A stretch of DNA of 64,000 bases from Roridomyces roridus (Eukaryota > Basidiomycota > Agaricomycetes > Agaricales > Mycenaceae): NCBI GenBank assembly GCA_029378245.1, contig JARKIF010000020.1, positions 310,001 to 374,000 of the forward strand, written 5' to 3'. The notes under the pieces are model-generated. The model searched no databases, was not told the origin of the DNA, and saw nothing but the letters and a program-made list of their open reading frames with translations. The position numbers were made by a program, and so were the translations under genes. Positions 56,831 to 64,000 of the stretch are shown piece after piece (the stretch's first letter is position 1; each line of letters starts with the position of its first letter).

Positions 56831-57353
56831 CTGTCGGAAACCCCCATCCGGACCACTCATCAAAGATGGTGATATTTCATGAGACTGAGGCCCGGTGCTA
56901 CCCGGTGATATTGGGGCCTGGTAGATAGCTATATGACCTGTAGTCACAAAAAAATCTGGGGCACACCTTCATTGTGTAGGAACAAAGTTTTCCAGATCAT
57001 GCTGAGATGAGATAAACCCACATCCGGACCAAATCATTATTACTGACTCGATACGCGTGTTTCTCCACGGGATAAAATGCCCCCTGAAAGGCTCCATTGA
57101 GGTCTATATCATCACAACATTATGGCCCTCCAGGAGCTGCAGTAGTTGAGATACAATCAAATGACTTTGGTGGATTCGGTGATTTGGGTGATTTGGTGAG
57201 CACAAAGTAAATTAATCGTAGCTCGCCGGTTATTGTTTGTTTCAATCCGTAAATTTATGGCTGGGGAGCCTATTACACCCATTATGACCCAACAAAAATT
57301 TGGCCCCATCAGAGATGCCGAACAGCCTGAGTCCGGATGGGGGTTTCCGACAG
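56831..57353. mobile_element. MITE with 23-base perfect inverted ends and TA duplication
   Basis: The unit starts CTGTCGGAAACCCCCATCCG and ends with its exact inverse (CGGATGGGGGTTTCCGACAG). TA lies on both sides (56829-56830, 57354-57355), the target of Tc1/mariner-type elements. Counting the TA, 25 bases match perfectly. A third partial copy of the end (CCCACATCCGGACC) lies inside near 57017. No transposase is encoded in its 523 bases. Confidence 0.85.
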
Positions 57354-57355
57354 TA

Positions 57356-57480
57356 TGTAGTTGCATTTTTACTCAGCAACTCGTGCTGGGTTCGATCCCC
57401 GGCCTGAGTCTATGTGCCATCAAAGTTTTTTCTCTCTTCATCTCTTCCGTTCAATTCTGACCTGCTTTGAGGGCCATTGC
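57356..57480 (+). mobile_element. SINE-like half-element
   Basis: GTGCTGGGTTCGATCCCCGG followed by CCTGAGTC and a TTTTTTCTCTCTTCATCTCTT stretch matches the second unit of the dimeric SINE-like repeat at 44.1 and 60.1 kb. It starts directly at the right edge of the TA-flanked MITE. Confidence 0.55.
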
Positions 57481-58330
57481 GGGTGCATGGCAATCCGAGT
57501 CTGTAGGTTGAGCCTGGTGAAGTCTGTTGGTACTACTGCATTTGGACTGACAAGTGGGGTGAGATCATGGGTCACGGCGGGGACAAAGCAATCCCAAGAG
57601 GGATGCTTTACAAGTGAGATGCAAAGAATGGCCCGAGAAAAGCTGTATTTTCTCTGTACGCGACGAGAGAGGATGGGGACAAGTCATCTGTATTTACAGT
57701 CCGTCGTCCAAAGAGCCGAAAACCAAGAAATTGGGCGAGACACAAGAGACGCGCGCCAGGCATAGGTATGTGAGACGAGGGAGTTCGAGTGGGTTGTTAA
57801 AACACGACGTTGTCGCCCGTAGGTCCAGTCGATGCGTGGTGGTGGTGGGAAGCAAGAGGCGTGGCCGCGTGCCTGTCAACGGAACCGAAACGGAACTGTC
57901 ATCGGCTGTCAAACATGGAGGTCCCGTTCCGCGTCCGACAGCGTCCGACTCGCCGTCGGCAGAGATGTTGATAACACGGAGGCCGGCAGAAGTGAGCACT
58001 GAGCAGGAATGGAGATGCATGTCCGAGGGCGTAAGAGTCATTGACTAAGAGGGTACCAAATGGAGCCAGAACACCTCCAGAATTACCTTATAAGGAATTT
58101 GTTGGAGCCAAACACACAGGGCTCAAAGATGTCATCGAAAAAAATTGGACCCCACTTTTGCGGGAAACGGGCCGATAAGACCGAGCTTAAAAATAAATTT
58201 TTAAGACTCGGAATCAGCGATCTCTCGAGTCGAGATTGGATTGGGCCATTAGATACATTCTCACGCACCTCTCGCTGCTGCTCGATCAAGAGTAGTGTAC
58301 TATCGAAACAAGCTCTGTTGCAATTGCACG
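57481..58330. other. Gene-poor interval
   Basis: A 145-codon open frame (57614-58048) lies here but has no recognisable domain and an uneven composition. I do not call it a gene. Confidence 0.35.
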
Positions 58331-58430
58331 CAAAGTGAAATGCTAGGTCTCGCCGATATATCTATTACTGATCCAAGCACTCATGCCAGGTTCGAGTCCT
58401 AGCCTGGTCCTGCTTTTGACGTAGGATTGC
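58331..58430 (+). mobile_element. SINE-like fragment with B-box
   Basis: CCAGGTTCGAGTCCTAGCCTGG near 58386-58408 is a T-arm-like stem-loop with a B-box. Flanking sequence is related in layout to the other SINE-like units but more diverged. Confidence 0.4.
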
Positions 58431-60055
58431 CTTTTTGGGGGGAACTGGGTGTTTGAGTGCATGGAGACGGAGGAATGATGGTGCTCGGTCCTTGTTTCCT
58501 CCTCGGTCCTTGCATCAGGAAAAACCGGATCTGCCAATTTGCACAGGATTGCTGACATTTTGCGACAATCAAATGATCTCGGCGATCTCTGACATTCCTC
58601 GACATTTCCTGACAATTTGAGGCCAAGCCAATTCTTCAAGCAGCTTCAAGCCCGCTGCTCACCCATTCAATGACTGGCACCACCAACATTTGTCCAATGA
58701 TGCAGGCTCTCATACGTGACTCTCATATCACGGAGTGCTGGGGAAAAACTTGTTGGGATTTGAGATAATTGTGCCCATAGTCAATGTGCAACTTGATATT
58801 GTGCATCCACGAGGCGGGCAGCAAGGAGGGAAACGAGACCGTGACCACAGGCAGCGGTGCGGGGACTTGAAGATTTGGAGCAAGTCATTGCCGAGACGTG
58901 GGAAGTCTCGGACAGAAATCACCGCCGAAGATAGCCGAGGATCAATCAGGACGTGGCGTCCAAACAAGATGTCATTTTCTTCATTCTCTTCTTAACCACC
59001 ACCCTTCATCCCTCTCCCTTGTGCCCTCCCAGCGTCGTTCCGTGCTCTGCTGGACCCCATTGCTGACAAGTCAAGTCCCTCTACAATGTCAATAATCTGC
59101 CTATGCACCGCGTCATCCACTGACCTAATTTGGAGGGCCGCCACATCATGTCCTGCCCGAGTGCCCGCAATCCTTCCTCAAAGGCAGCCTTTCATTTTGT
59201 TGCCGTCCGTTGCGTCACATTGAGCTGCAGTCCTTCCGGTGAGAAGTACCTGTTCTCTGAGTCTCGAGTCCTCATCTCCGTTGTAGATGTTGTGTCTCAT
59301 CGGATGGCTTGCATCATGGTAAGACTTACCTCGGATCCGGCATTGTTGTCGTGAGTTTGCGAGATTGCTCCTCTAGGCTTGCAAGGTGTGTTCATTGTTC
59401 CATGGGACTATAATTGATTTTGACCTGGCACCCAGACGTTCTGGACGTGTGAATGGGCGGGGATCGTGTGCGGCCGCATTACCGCATCTGAATCATGTAC
59501 GTTACCGTTGTCGTGGTGTCCCTGCTCGCTAACCCTATTGCCGTTAGCTTACCTTCGCCGCCGTCCCTATGTGCCACTGGTGCTCACTGCTCAGCTCCCT
59601 GCCTGCCGTTACAGAGTATGTCTTTCAAGTCCCCAAAAGTCCCCAATGAGCTAAGAGTTTTGTTCGCTCGCTAGCCCGTTCCATGCTGTCACTCACGCAG
59701 CAGTCTACGCCCACGGGTGGATTTTTGCTCGTGTGTTGTTGCTTCTATTTGGATGGTGGTAGAACTACTAGTGTAGATGCATGCATGTATGTCTGTAGTG
59801 TGAATCTATTGTATTTATTGATACTTTTGAAGCTGAGGACAAGCAGGGGATGAGGAACCGAATACTGCTGTGATTCTGGGTAATTCATGCTAAGTAATCG
59901 GTCACAATCAGTGATAATTTGCCGAAGAATATTGACACCGGATCGGGACCTGGACATTCTGCCAATCTGTCACTTGGCAGAGATTGCTGCCCATTGGCGC
60001 CAATTGGCGTCAATTGCTGAATCCGGTTTTTCCTGATGTGACTGATCAACTGGGA
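58431..60055. other. Gene-poor interval
   Basis: No gene was recognised. CTGACATTCCTCGACATTTCCTGACAAT near 58590 and CATTGGCGCCAATTGGCGTC near 59994 are small internal repeats. Confidence 0.4.
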
Positions 60056-60680
60056 TAGTAGGAGGTTGGTGGATGTGTGGCATATCTGTTGTGCGATTGC
60101 ATGTTGTACCGACCCGCTGTTGACAATACTATACCCCCTCTCCTGTTGCAAGCATGGTGCTGGGTTCAATTCCCCGCCCGAGCCTAGGCCTGGATGCTTG
60201 GGCATGCTTTTCCCCCTTCTTCCGATCACTGTGTGCTCGAGTCTTGTTTTACCCACTCCTAGATCACACGTTGAAAAGCACGTTCTTTGAAGAGTTCTTG
60301 ACGGTCGGCTGGGACATATTTATTGTGTGAATTTGCATGTTGTACATACCGAGTCCGAGTTGACCGTAGTGAATACCGTGATGTACATACCACTGTACCG
60401 GCTCAGTGTTGGATTCGATTCCCCGCCGAAGCCTACTCTTGATCGTGGCATGTGGACATGTTTTTTTTGTTCTTTCTCTTCATTTCTTCCGTTTAATTCA
60501 AGGTCGGCTCGAGTCGACATCTGCACTGACGATTTCGGAGCCCCTACTCCTGCCCACTGAACATTTCATAAATACAGCGTTGGCAGAGTCCTTGTGTGCC
60601 TTAGAGCAGTTTCACATGGTCAGGCCGGTGAAATCCTGGGTGATTTCTAAGCTCGTGGGTCCGATTCCCGGCTTGGCCTA
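60056..60680 (+). mobile_element. SINE-like dimer plus a third B-box unit
   Basis: It starts TAGTAGGAGGTTGGTGGATG, has GGGTTCAATTCCCCGCCCGA (60163) and GGATTCGATTCCCCGCCGAA (60411), and reaches TTTCATAAATACAGCGTTGG, matching the order at 44113-44632. A further unit with GGTCCGATTCCCGGCTTGGC (60657) follows directly. The whole suggests a family built from tRNA-like monomers. Confidence 0.65.
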
Positions 60681-60905
60681 AAACATTACATAGGCGTTAA
60701 ACTTTTTGTTTTCCACCCAATATATCCTTGTTCTTTTGGTGGTTGATCTTGACTGACGAATGGATTCAATAGATACTGAGGCAGGGCGGGCGATTGCTCC
60801 TGAGGTTGATGCCGAGCTTTAGACCATCAGGCCGGGCCAAAATCGGACCGAATTGATGGTGAGATACATCACAGTGACAGTGACACCTCTCCGGGCTCTC
60901 CTACC

Positions 60906-62691
60906 ATGACCATGACACCCGACTCTCCTCCGTGGGCCTATTCCGTCTCCGCATAACACTCCCACTTATCAACCACATCTTAGGCCTTCGATTGCCGCCC
61001 AAAGGGACGAACTGAACCGGGTCATCGCCTTGCACTACGCACAGATATCGATCTTGAAGGCCCAGGTTAACGCGCTCAGCGCCATCTCTGCGCTTCCAAA
61101 CGAGCTCATCGCTAAAATATTCCGCTTTTATGCGTTTCTTGACCGTCCTCCCTTTGATCTCAAATGGACAAAGGTCATGCTCGTGTGCCGGCGATGGCAC
61201 GACATCGCCGTCGCCGAACAATGGCTGTGGAGCTTCGTGAAGGAATCCCTTTCCTCGTACAGCTTCAAAAGTATGCAGCAAATCCTCACACAACTGGATC
61301 GTTCCGGCGATGCCCCTCTGACTATCGACGTAACGTCAATCAACGCCGACTTCCATCCTCCCACGCTTTTGCAGCATGCCGAGCGGATTCGGGACCTAGA
61401 GATCTCGGGTGAGGCCATGTACGCTATACGGCTCGCCCACTCCCTTTCATCCTATCAACTTCCGCTCCTGCGTTCAGTCAAACTCGACTCGACGTACAAA
61501 TGGGACGCCATCCCGGAAGATTCGCCAAACGCACTTCCCGACGCCTTGTTTGACGGGCGCGCGCCTGGGCTCATCAAATTGGATTTGAGGCAGGCACCTC
61601 TCAATTGGAGCCTCCTCCGCGGGTTGACTGAACTCAGTCTCGAGTCCTCCTCCGACACGGTTGAGCCCGCGCTCAGTATCCTGAATGTGCTGGAGGCCTC
61701 GCCGGCTTTGACGTGCCTGAAACTGAATCTGGTCCTCGCTTCGGGGATGTTCAGTGTGCCACGGCTCGCAGTGACCCTCCCTCTACTGGAGTTCGTGTGG
61801 ATCCGCGATTCAGTCGAGCTCTGCACCGAGCTTCTGCGGCACCTCGTCATTCCTCCCTCCACTCGGCTCGCTGTTTACGGACTTGGGATAGAAACAGGGC
61901 GTGATATCGGCGAGCTTCTGGTCCTGGTCCGGAGGCATATCCGACAAGCCGCCTCACCCGCCATTCGTTGCCTTCAACTGGAATCCAACGCGACGATGAC
62001 TCCCTCACGGGGGCACCTCCTAATCAGCGCTCTCACCGCTACGACGCTGCCTGATCCTGTCAGCGACGATGAAAAGGCCTTGTTCATGGTGAACACGCAT
62101 CCGCAGACGAGCAATGCACTCCGCCAAATCGTCAACAAGGTCCTCAAGACGCTTCCATACACCGCCATAACCCACCTCGACACCAGCGGCGCTACGAATT
62201 TCAGCGTAGCGTCGTGGAAGGCTGCGTTTGCCCTCCTCCCCGCTCTCGAGATGATTTATGCGTTCGGGGGAAAGGGAATGGGTGTAGTGTCAATGTTCGA
62301 CGCGCTGACGGCCCTCACGCAAAACCCCAAGCCGTCTCCGTCCGCGCCGAGCCACGACGGTTTTCTGCCTCAACTTCGCCACATCCATCTGCGTGCGTAC
62401 GTGTGGAGGGAGAGGGAAAGCCAGGAGGATCCGATCGCGGGACTGTGGGATGCGCTCGAGCGGCTGGTTGATGCCCGAGTTTCGGCTGGCTCGAAACTTG
62501 CTGTGCTGGAGATCCACGAACGGGGACAAGGGTTGAGTTTGTCGGACGAACAGTTGCAGGTGTTGTTCGACCGAGTGGGCAAGTTGGTTCGTGATGGGCA
62601 TGTTTATGACCCTGTGGTCTTCCGCAAGAGGCGCGAAGAGTGGAGCCGTAAGATGGAGGCCATCCGAGCTCAAATGGATGCTCTTCAGTAA
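60906..62691 (+). CDS. F-box protein with LRR-like C-terminal region
   Basis: Probable substrate receptor of an SCF ubiquitin ligase. A short first exon (60906-60931, MTMTPDSP) joins by a 52-base GT-AG intron to exon 2 at 60984. This gives SIAAQRDELNRVIALHYAQI, a coiled leader, then the F-box (SALPNELIAKIFRFYAFLDR, VMLVCRRWHDIAVAEQWLW) and an LRR-like region (LTELSLESSSDTVEPALSIL, LTCLKLNLV) to the end at MDALQ. The frame is intact for about 578 residues, in contrast to the broken F-box copies elsewhere in the window. It is not closely related to the 0.6/22.5/27.5-kb family. Confidence 0.8.
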
Positions 62692-62789
62692 ATGCCATGC
62701 CCAGATTGATATCTCACCGCTAGATTGGAACAAGTTCTCAGTCGCGTACTTATGAATACGATCTCTGCCATTCTTAGGCCCTTACCGCA

Positions 62790-63169
62790 TACGCCCGATT
62801 TGCTTCAGGCACCATGCTCGGACTCCGGCACGGATCGACCGGTGCACTTTGCGTCGAAATGCTCGTTGCGTTCCTGCTCTCGGGTGTAGTGCATTACCTC
62901 GGCGAATTCATTCCCCTGCCGGGCTGCCGGCGAGCAGAGCGGGTGCATCATCTTCTTTGGCATCCAGCCCGTTGGAATTGCGCTGGAGACGCTCATCGTG
63001 CGATCATTGCTGGGCACTGCCTGCCGAAGGAATCTCACCAAGGAGGCGCGTACGGCGCTTGGGTGCGTTTGGGTATTCTCGTAGGGCCGGCCAGCTCGAC
63101 TCGAGGGTCAACTTCAATGCTATTATGTGGGCGTGGAACGGTACATGGGAATTGCCGCAGCGGATATAG
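62790..63169 (+). pseudogene. Wax-synthase-like (MBOAT-related) membrane protein fragment
   Basis: Three successive frames carry the usual C-terminal blocks of fungal wax-synthase-domain proteins: VEMLVAFLLSGVVHYLGEF in the first, then IIFFGIQPVGIALETLIVRS with CRRNLTKEARTALGCVWVFS, then VNFNAIMWAWNGT. Frame changes fall near 62930 and 63085. The N-terminal helices are absent. This is a frameshifted 3' remnant. Confidence 0.6.
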
Positions 63170-63179
63170 CTGATTCATT

Positions 63180-64000
63180 TATGTGGCGGGACATTTACTG
63201 GCACGTTGTTTCGCTGGCATGACTGCGGCGTCTCGATTCCGTTGTTTGAACACCGACAACTCCTCGGAGCGGGCTCCAAAAGTTGGCCGCCAGATTCATA
63301 CACTCAAATAGAATTATCCTTCTTTTTTCAGACATTTGAACACTGTCGGCCTCGGGCGGGATTCAAAAGTCTGCCGGCAAATTGATGAGTACGGTACAGA
63401 TTTTCCTTCTCGAGCTTCTTTTCGTGGTGTCGAGGCCCCCGCCGATCTTCGAGGTCCGGCGGCCGCCAGAGAGTAGCTATGTTCGGATACCTTTCCCCTT
63501 CAATATGCTGCCTAGCACTTAGGCGAAATTGACTGTCGGAATACCGAGTGGGTTGACGCTGCTAAGCGCTAGTGTGGATTTTTTGGGGCCGGGTATTCAA
63601 TGGTATGCGATATAATTGGATCGACGCCGTCGAGCCTGCTTTCGATTCTCAAGAAGGCCGACGGCTGCCGCTTTGACGGGTGGGACTCGTTTCTCCAGGT
63701 GCTGACTGACTTTCTCGGCGCGTTGCCATTCCAAGTTCGCTGTCAAGTTGCTCTGCGTGGAGGTCCTCTAAACGAGGTTCCAAAGATAAAGCAAAGATAA
63801 TAAATCGAATGCATGACGTTCCCGTGCGGGAAGCACAAACAGTCGCCGCTCCTCACGCTTACGGGTATCCCGCAGTTTCACTGAATCCATACGCCGTATT
63901 CAGGCACTGTACGCACAGTGACACCGTCGGAAGGGACAAACAGGGCCGGTTTCGTATGTGGAACAAATACCTAGTTTCTCCAGATACATGCAGCTGTTGA
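63180..64000. other. Intergenic to window end
   Basis: A diverged direct repeat (TTTGAACACCGACAACTCCTCGG at about 63246 and TTTGAACACTGTCGGCCTCGG at about 63334) is visible. No gene was recognised. Confidence 0.4.

Noticed and set aside
57614..58048. A 145-codon plus-strand open frame as a gene
   Set aside because: No motif, no splice support, biased composition and repeat-rich surroundings.

Overview
This window is nuclear DNA of a filamentous basidiomycete, most likely an agaric (Agaricomycetes). Genes are cut by many short introns (about 45-60 bases, GT-AG, one GC-AG). The gene content is typical of mushroom genomes: expanded F-box/LRR families, a MYND-finger family, NACHT and NB-ARC/TPR NOD-like receptors, secreted carbohydrate enzymes, a P450, and an NRPS-like membrane protein. 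The species cannot be named from sequence alone.

Layout. 0.5-4.5 kb: an F-box gene fragment, then a secreted PL4 rhamnogalacturonan lyase (minus). 5.3-7.1 kb: repeat debris and a candidate CACTG-ended DNA element packed with GTGAAATT-type subterminal repeats. 7.7-11.0 kb: a structurally complete MULE transposon with an intact FAR1/MULE/SWIM transposase, matching inverted repeats and an 11-bp direct flanking repeat. 11.2-14.6 kb: a PLP-decarboxylase-like protein in which the PLP-binding lysine is replaced. 14.8-16.5 kb: a Ser/Thr-rich single-pass membrane protein (minus). 17.0-17.6 kb: a MITE-like inverted-repeat element. 17.7-18.9 kb: a CE16-type SGNH esterase whose 3' end runs into a tandem array (18.9-20.2 kb) of tRNA-like units. 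The array abuts the 3' end of a P450 (20.2-22.2 kb, minus). 22.5-29.0 kb: decayed F-box genes around an intact UDP-glycosyltransferase and a tRNA-like gene. 30.0-35.6 kb: a very large NRPS-like protein (adenylation, carrier, membrane segments, two left-handed beta-helix regions) ending in a RING finger. 35.7-38.8 kb: a calpain (minus). 39.8-41.8 kb: a MYND-finger protein with an in-frame stop. 42.1-48.2 kb: two convergent NOD-like receptors, one cut off at a SINE, the other broken by a 4-bp deletion in its TPR array.

48.5-60.7 kb is gene-poor and repeat-rich: a probable nested stack (outer element, solo LTR, hAT MITE with perfect 8-bp duplication), a TA-flanked 523-bp MITE, dispersed tRNA-derived SINEs, and fragments of an F-box gene and a multi-pass membrane protein. 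60.9-62.7 kb holds an intact F-box/LRR gene, followed by a wax-synthase-like pseudogene and a tail with nothing recognisable.

How it fits together. The window alternates between housekeeping or secreted-enzyme genes with full reading frames and fast-evolving families (F-box, NLR, MYND, 7-TM-like) with many broken members. Breakpoints repeatedly coincide with repeats. The most unusual features are the RING finger fused to an NRPS-like A-T-LbH protein and the lysine-less PLP enzyme. Exon boundaries were read by eye from splice signals and frame continuity and should be treated as models.
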